Source: Mesorhizobium alhagi CCNWXJ12-2
GTDB lineage: Bacteria; Pseudomonadota; Alphaproteobacteria; Rhizobiales; Rhizobiaceae
Direction of reading: 5' to 3'
Assembly (NCBI RefSeq): GCF_000236565.1
Contig: NZ_AHAM01000032.1
Location: 1 to 63,047, forward strand
DNA: 63,047 nt
Positions 17,731 to 26,812 of this stretch are shown here, piece by piece; the first letter of the stretch is position 1, and the number at the start of each line of letters is the position of its first letter. A model generated the notes under the pieces. It was not told where the DNA came from, searched no databases, and saw only the letters and a list, made by a program, of their open reading frames with translations. The position numbers and the translations under genes were made by a program.

Positions 17731-19340
17731 CGTGGGAGAAAATCCTTTCCGAGCCGGTCGGTCAGCATCATAAGCGCCAGGCAGAGCAGGCCGAGCAGCA
17801 GGGCAAGCCCGGCTGCGTCGTCGGTTCGGTAGCTGCCCATGCGCGCCAGAAGCAGATAGGGCAGCGTCTGCACCGCATCACTGCCGAACAGCGCGATAAC
17901 GCCGAGGTCGCCGAGCGACAGCGCCATGGCGAAGGCCAGCGCCGTCATCAGCGGCCGTCGTAGCACCGGCCATTCGACCAACCGGAGCCGGTTCCAGCCG
18001 CTTATGCCGAGTTGCGCGCACAGGCGCTCGTGGCGCTCGCTGGCCGCATCGTGGGCCGGGCGGATGGCACGAATGGCGAAGGGCATCGCCATCATGGCAT
18101 TGACGGTCACGACCATGGCGGGCGCCACGGCGAAGACATTGCCGAAATGGCGCAGGAGCACGAACCATCCGGCGCCGATGACGATCGGCGGCACGACAAG
18201 GACGAAGCCGGAGCCGGTGTCGACCACGTTTTCCAGAAACGTCTTGCGACCGGCTCCACGTCCCAGCGCCAGCGCCCGCCGCGCCATGACCAGCGATAGC
18301 GCCAATGTTGCCGAAAGCGCCGCAGACAACGTCGCCAGGACAATGCTGGTTATCGTCGCCTGCCGCACCGCGGGTTCACCCGCCAATCGGGCAAGATCTG
18401 CGTCCAGTCCGGCGATAACCGTCGCCAGCATCGGGCCGGCGACGAACAGCAGCGCGAGTGCGAGGAGCACGGAATTGAACGCTGTCTCCTGCATGCTGAC
18501 GGTAACGTAGCGGCGCGGTGCGATAGGCAGATTGGCATCGCCGGTGATATTAGCGCCGAGCCGCATCAGCGCGGCAACCACCGCCATGGTCAGCGCGATC
18601 TGCAGGATCGTTAGCGCAACGGCGCGCGCAGGATCGATGTCGAAGCGCAGCGACTGGTAGATCGCCACTTCCAGCGTGGTGGCGCGCGGTCCGCCGCCCA
18701 GCGTCAGAACGATGGTGAAGGATGTTATGCAGAGCATGAAGACCAGCCCTGCGATGCCCGGAAGGCTGGCGCGCAGCGCTGGCCATTCGATCAGCCGGAA
18801 GGCGGATCTCGCCCCCATTCCGAGTTGGCTGGCGAGCCGCCACTGGTCGGCGGGCACTGTATCGAGCGCCTCGAGAAACAGACGGGTCGCCAGCGGCAGG
18901 TTGAAGAAGACGTGCGCGACGAGGATGCCGGACAGGCCGTAAATGCCCGGCCAGCTTTGGCCAGAGATGCTACCGAAGAGGTCAGCGAAATAGCCGGCGC
19001 GGCCAAAGAGCGCCAGCACGCCGAGCGCGGCGACGATGGCCGGCAGCGCCAGCGGCACTGCGAAGAGGCGCAGGATCAGGGCACGGCCCGGGAATCTTGG
19101 ATGGCGTGACAGAGCGCGGGCGACGAAGATCGCAGGAACGACCGAAAGCGCGGTCGACAGCAGCGCCTGCCAGAGCGTGAAGCGCACGACGCGGAACAGG
19201 TAGGGGTCGAACGCGGCGAGCGCGCCGGAAGTGTCCTGCACGCCCTCGACGATCAGGCCGGCGAACGCGCCGCCGATCAGGATTGTGATCGCTGCCAGCG
19301 CAAGGATGCCGGCGGCGACGCGAGGGTTGGTGGCTGTCAT
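17727..19340 (-). CDS. thiP: thiamine ABC transporter permease
   Basis: A 537-residue permease with two fused binding-protein-dependent transport domains, as expected for ThiP, and about 12 membrane helices. The two EAA-type loops are seen near [14 protein letters not shown] and the later [14 protein letters not shown]. The ATG at 19340 (MTATNPRV) is preferred to a GTG at 19358, which falls inside the palindromic repeat. Its 3' end overlaps thiQ by four bases. It is separated from thiB by 186 bp filled largely by the repeat element. Confidence 0.9.
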   Translation of the reverse strand: MTATNPRVAAGILALAAITILIGGAFAGLIVEGVQDTSGALAAFDPYLFRVVRFTLWQALLSTALSVVPAIFVARALSRHPRFPGRALILRLFAVPLALPAIVAALGVLALFGRAGYFADLFGSISGQSWPGIYGLSGILVAHVFFNLPLATRLFLEALDTVPADQWRLASQLGMGARSAFRLIEWPALRASLPGIAGLVFMLCITSFTIVLTLGGGPRATTLEVAIYQSLRFDIDPARAVALTILQIALTMAVVAALMRLGANITGDANLPIAPRRYVTVSMQETAFNSVLLALALLFVAGPMLATVIAGLDADLARLAGEPAVRQATITSIVLATLSAALSATLALSLVMARRALALGRGAGRKTFLENVVDTGSGFVLVVPPIVIGAGWFVLLRHFGNVFAVAPAMVVTVNAMMAMPFAIRAIRPAHDAASERHERLCAQLGISGWNRLRLVEWPVLRRPLMTALAFAMALSLGDLGVIALFGSDAVQTLPYLLLARMGSYRTDDAAGLALLLGLLCLALMMLTDRLGKDFLPR

Positions 19341-19347
19341 GCCGGCG

Positions 19348-19486
19348 CTGCCCCTCACCCTTACCCTCTCCCCGTGAAGGACGGGGAGAGGGAGTCGTCA
19401 GCGTTGGAGTATCGTCCTTCTCCCCGTTGGATACGAGGAGAAGGTGTCGCCCATTCGACTTCGCTCAGGAGGCGGATGAGGGGCAG
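19348..19486. repeat. 139-bp intergenic palindromic repeat element inside the thi operon
   Basis: Bounded by a perfect 10-bp terminal inverted repeat, ctgcccctca (19348-19357) and tgaggggcag (19477-19486). Inside are two related hairpins: a perfect 12-bp stem at 19364-19375/19381-19392, and a 12-bp stem with one mismatch at 19416-19427/19433-19444. The sequence resembles the intergenic palindromic (RIME/RPE-like) families of Rhizobiales, with their TTCTCCCCGT core. Confidence 0.8.
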
Positions 19487-19526
19487 TCGGCTCATTGCCG
19501 ATTATATCTCCGGCGGCGGACGAGTA

Positions 19527-20531
19527 TCACTCGCTCATCACCGCCAGCCACTCGTCGACCCAGGCCTTGCGGTTCTCGGCGACCTCTTCGGGGCTGAAAG
19601 CAAGCGTCTTTGCCGGCTCAACCAGTGCCTCGAAGGCCGGGTTGAGCGGCTTTTCGGTCCGGCCCGCCGGGAACATCCAGTTGGTCTCCGGAATGACGTC
19701 CTGGAAGCCTGGACCGGTCATAAACGCCATAAACTTTTGCGACAGCGGGTTCTTCGCGCCGGTGGTGGTGATGCCGGCGACCTCGACCTGGAGGTAGTGG
19801 CCTTCCTCGAAAGCCGCCGCCTGGTATTTCTGCGTGTTCTCGGCAATGACGTGGTAGGCGGGCGAGGTGGTGTAGGACAGCACCATCGGCGCCTCGCCCT
19901 TGGTGAACAGGCCGTAGGACTCGCTCCAGCCCGGCGTCACCGTCAGCACGCGCTTCCGCAGCTTTGCCCATGCGGCCGGCGCCTCGTCGCCATAGACCGA
20001 CTTGACCCACAGCAGCAGGCCGAGGCCCGGCGTCGAGGTGCGCGGATCCTGGATGACGATTTTCTCTTCCGGATTGCCTTCGACCAGTTCCTTCAGGCTC
20101 TTCGGCGGGTTCGTCAGCTTCTCCGTGTCGTAGACGAAGGCGAAGTATCCGTAGTCGAACGGCACGAACACGTCGTCGATCCAGCCGCCGGGAACTTTTA
20201 TATCGACGACATCGGAGCCGGACGGCGCGAACAGGCCCGTCGCCTTGGCTTCGGCGGTCAAATTGGTGTCGAGGCCGAGCACGATGTCGGCCTTGGTCGA
20301 AGCGCCTTCCAGCCTGACGCGGTTGAGCAGCGCCACGCCGTCGGCGACCGAGACGAATTCGAGATCGCAGGTGCATTCCGCCTCGAACGTCTTTTCGACC
20401 TGCGGCCCCGGACCCCACTCGGCGGTAAAGCTCTCATAGGTGTAGATGGTGAGCTTTTCCTGCGCGAAAGCCGGAACGGCCACGGCAGCAGAGATAGCGA
20501 GTGCTGAAACAAGGGATAACAAAATGCGCAT
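19527..20531 (-). CDS. thiB: thiamine ABC transporter substrate-binding protein
   Basis: A 334-residue periplasmic binding protein with a Sec signal peptide ([20 protein letters not shown], about residues 4-23). The mature start [10 protein letters not shown] and the block [14 protein letters not shown] are typical of ThiB/TbpA, which binds thiamine and its phosphates. The ATG at 20531 follows GAAGGAGG; an upstream ATG-like frame would run into the riboswitch. The leader carries a TPP riboswitch and a hairpin that can mask this ribosome site. The 3' end is followed by the palindromic element and thiP. Confidence 0.94.
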   Translation of the reverse strand: MRILLSLVSALAISAAVAVPAFAQEKLTIYTYESFTAEWGPGPQVEKTFEAECTCDLEFVSVADGVALLNRVRLEGASTKADIVLGLDTNLTAEAKATGLFAPSGSDVVDIKVPGGWIDDVFVPFDYGYFAFVYDTEKLTNPPKSLKELVEGNPEEKIVIQDPRTSTPGLGLLLWVKSVYGDEAPAAWAKLRKRVLTVTPGWSESYGLFTKGEAPMVLSYTTSPAYHVIAENTQKYQAAAFEEGHYLQVEVAGITTTGAKNPLSQKFMAFMTGPGFQDVIPETNWMFPAGRTEKPLNPAFEALVEPAKTLAFSPEEVAENRKAWVDEWLAVMSE

Positions 20532-20574
20532 CGGCGCCTCCTTCATTCGTGTTTGAAAGGGAATTGAAGCGCCG
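20532..20574 (-). promoter_or_regulatory. ribosome-site-masking hairpin, likely expression platform of the TPP riboswitch
   Basis: On the mRNA, CGGCGC just after the aptamer pairs with GCGCCG directly before the thiB ATG (positions 20569-20574 with 20532-20537), extended by TTC/GAA and ATTC/GAAT pairs. The GGAG of the ribosome site (20538-20541) is enclosed. This predicts translational control. Confidence 0.55.
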
Positions 20575-20584
20575 GGCGTCCGAG

Positions 20585-20687
20585 GCATCTAATCCCTCCG
20601 CCGGTGCAAACCGGATCAGGTTCTGCGGGTTGGCGATCTGCCTCTCAGCCGGTATGCGAAACGTCGCATCCGGCACCCCGTTAGAGC
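20585..20687 (-). ncRNA. TPP riboswitch (THI element)
   Basis: Read on the minus strand, the conserved blocks appear in order: GGGGTGC, CTGAGA, ACCC, GAACCTGATCCGG, then GGAGGGAT. The P1 helix is formed by GCTCTAA (20681-20687) and TTAGATGC (20585-20592) with a bulge. Thiamine pyrophosphate binding would shut off thiBPQ. It sits 54 nt upstream of the thiB start. Confidence 0.95.
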
Positions 20688-20795
20688 ATTTCCAGACATA
20701 GGGCCGCCGGACGGGCAGAGCAAGCGCTTGTTTGCGGAGCGGCGCGCAATCGCCGCCTTCCGTTTCGGGGGCGGCGCGTGATAAGGGCCACCGCC

Positions 20796-21440
20796 ATGAG
20801 CAGATTTGCAATCCTCCTCGGCGGCGGCCTCATCCGCACGCCACGCCTCGACACGCAGGTCGCAGGCGCGCGGGTTATCGCGGCCGATTCCGGCATCCGG
20901 CATGCTTCCGCGCTCGACGTTGCGCCGGAACTCTGGGTCGGCGACTTCGATTCGGTTCCACCCGTGCTGCCGGCGCACTACGCCGACATTCCGCGCAAGA
21001 CCTTTCCGTCCGCCAAGGATCAGACCGACGGCGAGCTGGCTATAGCCGAGGCTCTCGGTTTCGGCGCGACCTCACTGGTGCTGTGCGGTGCGTTTGGCGG
21101 GCAACGCGCCGACCATGAATTCCTGCACCTCGCGCTGGCGGTCCGGCTTGCTGAATCTGGCATGGAGGTGTTGCTGACCAGCGGCGCGCAGGAAGGATTT
21201 CCGCTGCTGCCGGGTGCGGCCGAGTTCGACTACGAAGACGGCACGCTGTTTTCCATTCTGGGCTTCTCCGAACTCGTCGGCCTGTCGGTCGAGGGCGCAA
21301 AGTGGCCGCTCGACCGTGTCGAGGTGGCGTTCGGCTCTTCACTGACGATCTCCAACGAGACGCGCGGGCGCTTGCGCATTTCGCTGGAACACGGCCGCGC
21401 CGTCCTCCTCGCCCACCCCTGCCCGCTTCCGGAACACTGA
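20796..21440 (+). CDS. thiN: thiamine pyrophosphokinase
   Basis: A 214-residue enzyme that converts thiamine plus ATP to thiamine pyrophosphate. The family landmarks are AADSGIRHA, WVGDFDSV, FPSAKDQTDGELA and CGAFGGQRADHEFLH. The ATG at 20796 (MSRFAILLGGG) is chosen; an in-frame ATG at 20778 would add six residues. It is divergent from the riboswitch-controlled thiBPQ uptake operon, so uptake and activation of thiamine are linked. The ABC-F gene starts 5 bp after its stop. Confidence 0.92.
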   Translation: MSRFAILLGGGLIRTPRLDTQVAGARVIAADSGIRHASALDVAPELWVGDFDSVPPVLPAHYADIPRKTFPSAKDQTDGELAIAEALGFGATSLVLCGAFGGQRADHEFLHLALAVRLAESGMEVLLTSGAQEGFPLLPGAAEFDYEDGTLFSILGFSELVGLSVEGAKWPLDRVEVAFGSSLTISNETRGRLRISLEHGRAVLLAHPCPLPEH

Positions 21441-21445
21441 ACGAC

Positions 21446-23257
21446 ATGGCGCCACCGCTTCTCAATCTCGACGGCATCAGGCTGACCTTCGGCGGCACGC
21501 CCTTGCTTGACGGCGCGTCGCTTTCGGCCTCGGCGGGCGAGCGCATCGCGCTGGTCGGCCGCAACGGTTCGGGCAAGTCGACGCTGCTCAAGATTGCCGC
21601 CGGCATGGTCGAGCCGCAGGACGGCGAGGTGTTCCGCCAGCCGTCGGCGACGATCCGCTACCTGCCGCAGATGCCCGACATGGAAGGTTTCGCCAGCGTC
21701 CGCGCCTATGTCGAGGCCGGTCTCGGGCCGGCCGACGATCCCTACCGCGCCACCTATCTGATGGAGCATCTCGGACTGACCGGCGAGGAAAATCCGGACG
21801 ATCTTTCCGGAGGCGAGGCAAGGCGCGCCGCTCTTGCCCGGGTCATGGCGCCTGAACCCGACATCCTGCTGCTCGACGAGCCGACCAACCATCTCGACCT
21901 GCAGGTGATCGAATGGCTGGAAGAGGAACTGGTCCGCTCGTCGTCGGCGCTGATCGTGATCTCGCACGACCGCCGCTTCCTCGAGCGCGTCTCACGGACC
22001 ACCGTGTGGCTCGACCGTGGCCAGACCCGCCGGCTGGAAAAGGGCTTTGCGCATTTCGAGGAGTGGCGCGACACCATCCTGGAGGAAGAGCAGCGCGAGC
22101 AGCACAAACTCGGCCGCCAGATCGTGCGCGAGGAGCACTGGCTGCGCTATGGCGTGACCGCGCGGCGCAAACGCAACATGCGCCGGCTCGGCGAACTCCA
22201 GTCTATGCGGCAACGCTTTCGCGGCCATCGCGGCGCGGAGGGCGTCGCCACGATGGCGGCAAGCGATGCCGCCGAATCCGGCAAGCTGGTCATCGAAGCG
22301 AAGAATATCGAGAAGAGTTTCGGCGATCTGACTGTCGTGAAGGGATTTTCGACGCGCATTCAGCGCGGCGACCGCATCGGCCTGGTCGGGCCGAACGGGG
22401 CAGGGAAGACGACGCTGCTCAAGATGCTGACCGGCGAGTTGAAGCCCGATTCCGGCACGGTGCGCCTCGGCACGAATCTCGAAATCGCCACCCTCGACCA
22501 GAAGCGCGAGGCGGTGGACCCGCAGGAAACGCTGGCGCACTTCCTGACCGACGGGCGCGGCGAAAACCTGGTCATCAATGGCGAGGAGCGGCACGTTGTC
22601 TCCTACATGAAGGACTTCCTGTTCAAGGCCGAGCAGGCGCGCACGCCGGTGCGCGAGCTTTCGGGCGGCGAGCGGGCGCGGCTGATCCTGGCGCGGGTGC
22701 TGGCTCGTCCGGCGAACCTCCTGGTGCTGGACGAACCGACCAACGACCTCGACATGGAGACGCTGGAGCTTCTCCAGGAACTCGTCGCGGGCTTCGCTGG
22801 GACGGTCATCCTGGTCAGCCACGATCGCGATTTTCTCGACCGCACCGTGACCAGCATCATCGCGCCGGATGGCGACGGGCGCTGGATCGAATATGCGGGC
22901 GGCTATTCGGACATGCTGGCGCAGCGCGGCGGCACAAAGCTTGACGACCGGCGCGCTGTGTCAAAGGCTCCGGCGGAAGCATCTCGCGCCGACGCCGCAC
23001 CGGCGAAGAGACCGGCAAAAAAGCTGTCGTTCAAGCAGAAATTCGCGCTGGAGAATTTGCCGACAAGAATGGCGGCGGTGTCGGCATCGATCTCGGCTCT
23101 GGAAAACAACATCGCCGATCCCGCCTTCTACGAGCGCGACCCGAAGGGCTTCCAGAAGACCATCGCCGCGCTCGACAAGGAGCGCGCCACGCTCGCTGCA
23201 ATGGAGGAGGAATGGCTGGAGCTCGAAATGCTGAGGGAGGAGTTGGAGGGCAGTTGA
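21446..23257 (+). CDS. ABC-F family ATPase (Uup-like)
   Basis: A 603-residue soluble protein with two ABC cassettes and no membrane domain. Walker A motifs are GRNGSGKST (38-46) and GPNGAGKTT (around 313); signatures LSGGEARRAALARV and LSGGERARLILARV, and both Walker B/DEPTNHLDL and DEPTNDLDM, are seen. The ABC-F linker is present between cassettes, and the C-terminal coiled coil (about 540-603) resembles Uup. ABC-F proteins act on ribosomes; Uup also affects DNA recombination intermediates. Five bases after thiN, so probably co-transcribed, though no functional link is evident. Confidence 0.9.
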   Translation: MAPPLLNLDGIRLTFGGTPLLDGASLSASAGERIALVGRNGSGKSTLLKIAAGMVEPQDGEVFRQPSATIRYLPQMPDMEGFASVRAYVEAGLGPADDPYRATYLMEHLGLTGEENPDDLSGGEARRAALARVMAPEPDILLLDEPTNHLDLQVIEWLEEELVRSSSALIVISHDRRFLERVSRTTVWLDRGQTRRLEKGFAHFEEWRDTILEEEQREQHKLGRQIVREEHWLRYGVTARRKRNMRRLGELQSMRQRFRGHRGAEGVATMAASDAAESGKLVIEAKNIEKSFGDLTVVKGFSTRIQRGDRIGLVGPNGAGKTTLLKMLTGELKPDSGTVRLGTNLEIATLDQKREAVDPQETLAHFLTDGRGENLVINGEERHVVSYMKDFLFKAEQARTPVRELSGGERARLILARVLARPANLLVLDEPTNDLDMETLELLQELVAGFAGTVILVSHDRDFLDRTVTSIIAPDGDGRWIEYAGGYSDMLAQRGGTKLDDRRAVSKAPAEASRADAAPAKRPAKKLSFKQKFALENLPTRMAAVSASISALENNIADPAFYERDPKGFQKTIAALDKERATLAAMEEEWLELEMLREELEGS

Positions 23258-23280
23258 CGGCCGTTTAGTATGCGCGCGTT

Positions 23281-23700
23281 ATGCGCGTACCATGGAGACA
23301 GCCAGTGCCACGCCATGCATCTTCCATACAGCGAAAGCCAACGAACCTTTCCCTTGATACGCGGCTGGTCGCTGAGGCGAAAAAACTCGGCATCAACATC
23401 TCGCGAGTAGCCGAAGGAAGCATTGCCAAGGCAGTGACCGAGGAGAAGACGCGGCTATGGAAGATCGAGAATCCCGCGGCGATTGAAGCCTGGAACGAAT
23501 ACGTCGAGCGCAACGGTTTGCCCCTGACGAAATCGTCAATTTTGACGGCCCGAAGCTCCGGCGAGCGACATGCTGTTCCAGGGGTTCTGACGCGCCGCCG
23601 TGCGGCGCGTTGCGTTAACCAGCGCTGCTGCTGGCCGCCTGCCAGGCCTTCATCGCCTCGTCGAACACCTTTGCGCCGGGAATGCCCTTCTCCATGGTGA
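23281..23700 (+). pseudogene. orphan CcdA-like antitoxin with an apparently frameshifted C-terminus
   Basis: Residues about 18-82 match the CcdA type II antitoxin pattern: PTNLSLDTRLVAEAKKLGIN, ISRVAEGSIAKAV, then WNEYVERNGLPL. CcdA proteins usually stop a few residues after GLPL (GLPLxEYRxF). Here the frame continues into low-quality sequence, while a one-base shift after GLPL would read DEIVNF, close to the normal ending. No CcdB toxin follows; only about 60 bp separate this point from the next gene's 3' hairpin. I read it as a decayed antitoxin, although the N-terminal DNA-binding part could still be made. Confidence 0.65.
23590..23610. terminator. hairpin between the CcdA-like gene and the membrane protein gene
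   Basis: A perfect 9-bp stem, acgcgccgc (23590-23598) and gcggcgcgt (23602-23610), ends five bases before the 3' end of the minus-strand gene. Neither side has a long U-run. Confidence 0.45.
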
Positions 23701-25243
23701 AGAGCGCGCGGCGGCCGGATTTGTAGATGACCGGCACATCGATCCAGCTCTGGCGGCGCAGCAGCGTCAGGTTGGCGTCGATCTCAGGCTTGGAGTCGTT
23801 TAGCGCGACTAGGAAGAAGCCGTCGGCGATCTTGGCCGGAATGCCGATCAGCGGGCTGCCCGCCTCCTGCTCGGAGCCTTTCATCGAAACACGCAGCACA
23901 TTGTCGATGCCGCCGCCCTCGAAGCCCTCGGGCGTCAGGAAGATCACCTCGATGATGTGGCTGGCCGGCAGCGTCTGGTCGGCGTTTCGGCGGATGGTCA
24001 TGCGCAGTTGCACGTCCTTGCCGGGGATGGTGGCCTCGGCGCGGATCGCCGGCTCCGGCGGCAAATCCCCTCCGGGCGATTCCTGTACCAGCGACCAGAC
24101 GATCGAGCCCGGTTCGGCCGAGCCCTCGGCGACATTGGTGCGCTCCTCATAGAAGATCGCCCTCCGGCCGACGGCGACCGACGGCTGAGAGACTGGAGCA
24201 TCGGGTTCGGCCGGCGTTTCGCCTTCGGCGGCCGCCGGCTGCCCTGCTGGAGGCTGCCCGGCCGGAGGCGCCGCCGCATCCGTAGCGTCGTTCTGTTCAG
24301 TTGGCGCGGCCGGCTCGGGCGTTGCAGGCGCGCTCGGCGGCTGGGTCGCCGCGGCGACGGAAGTGCCTTCGCCGATGGCCGCTTCGCCGCCGGCCGGACC
24401 GGGATCGACCTCGCCGCCATCGCTGGTCAACCGCTGCGTAAACTTGTCTTCGGCGGGAGCGGCGGCAGGCGGCGTTGCGGCGGGCGACGTTTCGGCCGGA
24501 GGCGCTGCGGCCACTTCCGTTTCCGCCTCGGCTTCAGGTTCGACGAGCGGTCTGGTCTCTACCGGCGCTCCGGCCATCGGGCCGGACCGCTCCAATCCCA
24601 GAATATCGCTGAAGGCGTCCTTGTTCAGCCATACGCCGTAGCCGCCGCCTGCAAGGACGGCGAGCGCTATGCCCGCCGCAACGAGACCGCCATAGCTGCG
24701 CCGGCGCTCATAGGGATGGTCCGGCGCAATGAGTTCCGGTTCGCGATCGCCCTCTTCTTCGTGGATAGCGTCGTCGCTTTCCGTCTCCGGGCCGAGTTGC
24801 GGGCTGCCCGCCAATGGCGGAGCATTTTCCGTATGCGGAGGCTCGGGTTCGGAAACTGGTTCCGGTGGGGGAACAGGTGCAGGCATGGGCACGGGCGCGG
24901 GTACCGGCTGCGGAGAAGGAGGGGCAGCCTTTGGCGCAGGAGGCGGTTCCTGCCGGATCGGCCGCGGCTCCGGATTCTTCAACGATGCGAACACGTTCTC
25001 AAGTTCGGCCAGCGGATCATTTGACGCGGGTTCGGTGGCATATTCCCGCTCAATGCTGGCAATCGCATCCTCGAGCGCGCGCTTCTGGCGGTCGATCACG
25101 CCTTCGGGCGGCGGCGGGTTCATTGCGGCGAGCTTCGCGGCAATGGTCGAGCGCGCCTTGTCATACACCTTCTCGCGCGTCTGCGGAGTGGCGTCGTTCA
25201 ACCCGTCCAGCGTCTTTCTCAGAACCGCTACGAAATCTGCCAT
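23615..25243 (-). CDS. uncharacterised single-pass membrane protein with Pro/Ala-rich linkers
   Basis: A 542-residue protein I do not recognise. An N-terminal helical region (about 1-90, MADFVAVLRKTLDGLND...) is followed by a Pro-rich stretch (91-150) and an acidic segment. One transmembrane helix lies at about 184-206 (GGLVAAGIALAVLAGGGYG). A long Ala/Pro/Glu-rich linker follows (about 215-350), then a folded-looking C-terminal domain (about 355-540; RRAIFYEERTN, SIVWSLVQE, SHIIEVIFLTPEGF). With Arg-rich residues before the helix, the C-terminal domain should face the periplasm. It lies 74 bp downstream of purA on the same strand. The topology resembles envelope or division scaffold proteins, but that is inference. 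Confidence 0.8.
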   Translation of the reverse strand: MADFVAVLRKTLDGLNDATPQTREKVYDKARSTIAAKLAAMNPPPPEGVIDRQKRALEDAIASIEREYATEPASNDPLAELENVFASLKNPEPRPIRQEPPPAPKAAPPSPQPVPAPVPMPAPVPPPEPVSEPEPPHTENAPPLAGSPQLGPETESDDAIHEEEGDREPELIAPDHPYERRRSYGGLVAAGIALAVLAGGGYGVWLNKDAFSDILGLERSGPMAGAPVETRPLVEPEAEAETEVAAAPPAETSPAATPPAAAPAEDKFTQRLTSDGGEVDPGPAGGEAAIGEGTSVAAATQPPSAPATPEPAAPTEQNDATDAAAPPAGQPPAGQPAAAEGETPAEPDAPVSQPSVAVGRRAIFYEERTNVAEGSAEPGSIVWSLVQESPGGDLPPEPAIRAEATIPGKDVQLRMTIRRNADQTLPASHIIEVIFLTPEGFEGGGIDNVLRVSMKGSEQEAGSPLIGIPAKIADGFFLVALNDSKPEIDANLTLLRRQSWIDVPVIYKSGRRALFTMEKGIPGAKVFDEAMKAWQAASSSAG

Positions 25244-25317
25244 GCTTGTCGACCTGTGAATTCCTTCTTCCGGATCGCGCGTTCAAGGCGGCCGCGAGCC
25301 CCGGAAAGGGCCAAAAT

Positions 25318-26616
25318 CTAGTCTTGAAACGGGTCCGTCACAAGTATCGTGTCGTCCCGTTCCGGACTTGTGGAGAGCAGCGCCACCGGCGCGCCTATCA
25401 GTTCCTCGATGTGGCGGACATACTTCACCGCCTGGGCCGGCAAGTCGTTCCAACTGCGCGCCCCCTTGGTCGTGCCTTTCCAGCCTTCCAGCGTCTCGTA
25501 GACCGGTTCGACGCGCGCCTGAGCGCCCTGGCTCGCCGGCAGGTAGTCGATAAGCACGCCGTCGAGGCGGTAGCCGGTGCAGACCTTGATCTCGTCGAGG
25601 CCGTCCAGCACGTCGAGCTTGGTCAGCGCGATGCCGTTGATGCCGTTGACCGCCACCGCCTGCCGCACCAGCACCGCGTCGAACCAGCCGCAGCGCCGCT
25701 TGCGGCCGGTGACGGTGCCGAATTCATGGCCCTTGGTCCCGAGGAACTCGCCGACCTCGTTGTCCTGCTCGGTCGGAAACGGACCCTCGCCGACCCGCGT
25801 AGTATAGGCCTTGGTGATGCCGAGCACATAGCCGATCGAGTCAGGCCCGATGCCCGCGCCGGGCGAGGCCTGGCCCGCGACGGTATTGGACGAGGTGACG
25901 AACGGGTAGGTGCCGTGGTCGATGTCGAGCAGGGTGCCCTGGGCTCCCTCGAACAGGATGCGCGCGCCGGCGCGGCGCTTGTCGTCAAGGATCTTCCAGA
26001 CCCGGTCCATGTAGGGCAGGATCTCGTCGGCGACCGAAATCAGTTCCTGCATGATCGCCTCATGCGAAACCTCCGGATGGCCCAGCCCGCGCCGGAGCGC
26101 ATTGTGATGCGTCAACAGCCGGTCGACCTTGAGGGGAAGAGTGTCCAAATCCGCCAGATCCATCACCCGCACGGCGCGGCGGCCGACCTTGTCTTCATAG
26201 GCCGGCCCGATGCCTCTGCGGGTTGTCCCTATTTTCGTGCCCGAATTCGAGGCCGCGTCTTCGCGAAACCCGTCTAGTTCCCGGTGCAAGGACAGGATAA
26301 GCGCGGTGTTTTCGGCAATTTTCAGGCATTCGGGCGAAACGGTGACGCCTTGCGCCTTCAGCTTCGCCGATTCGGCCACGAATGCGTGCGGGTCGAAGAC
26401 CACGCCATTGCCGATGATGGAGAGCTTGCCCTGGCGCACGATGCCCGACGGGAGCAGCGACAGCTTGTAGACCTTGCCGTCGACGACCAGCGTGTGCCCG
26501 GCATTGTGACCGCCCTGAAAGCGCACCACCACATCGGCGCGCTCCGACAACCAGTCTACGATCTTGCCCTTGCCTTCGTCACCCCACTGCGAGCCGACGA
26601 CCACCACATTGGCCAT
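25318..26616 (-). CDS. purA: adenylosuccinate synthetase
   Basis: A 432-residue GTP-dependent enzyme converting IMP and aspartate to adenylosuccinate, the first committed step to AMP. Asp13 and Lys16 in WGDEGKGK and the catalytic His41 in GGHNAGHTL are intact, as are [15 protein letters not shown] and the C-terminal [13 protein letters not shown]. Full family length. It precedes the uncharacterised membrane protein gene and is divergent from a DMT transporter gene. purH, another purine gene, is about 15 kb away. Confidence 0.96.
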   Translation of the reverse strand: MANVVVVGSQWGDEGKGKIVDWLSERADVVVRFQGGHNAGHTLVVDGKVYKLSLLPSGIVRQGKLSIIGNGVVFDPHAFVAESAKLKAQGVTVSPECLKIAENTALILSLHRELDGFREDAASNSGTKIGTTRRGIGPAYEDKVGRRAVRVMDLADLDTLPLKVDRLLTHHNALRRGLGHPEVSHEAIMQELISVADEILPYMDRVWKILDDKRRAGARILFEGAQGTLLDIDHGTYPFVTSSNTVAGQASPGAGIGPDSIGYVLGITKAYTTRVGEGPFPTEQDNEVGEFLGTKGHEFGTVTGRKRRCGWFDAVLVRQAVAVNGINGIALTKLDVLDGLDEIKVCTGYRLDGVLIDYLPASQGAQARVEPVYETLEGWKGTTKGARSWNDLPAQAVKYVRHIEELIGAPVALLSTSPERDDTILVTDPFQD

Positions 26617-26812
26617 GATTATTCCCTTCAGACGCCGCCAAGGCGGCTGCTAGTGCAACGAAATACAGGCCTCTATAGCGACACGGAACGCGGAGTGCGA
26701 CCATTCTTTGCCGCGCCAAGTGCTCGCAGGCACAAGATTTCCGCGTCTGGCGTCCTTTACTTGACAGGTTCACCAACGTAGGTCGGCGGGCTTGCCCACC
26801 GGACACGGCTCT

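Noticed and set aside
26636-26649. GCCGCC-AA-GGCGGC hairpin in the purA leader
   Set aside because: Short stem with a two-base loop, no terminator features and no match to a known purine riboswitch.
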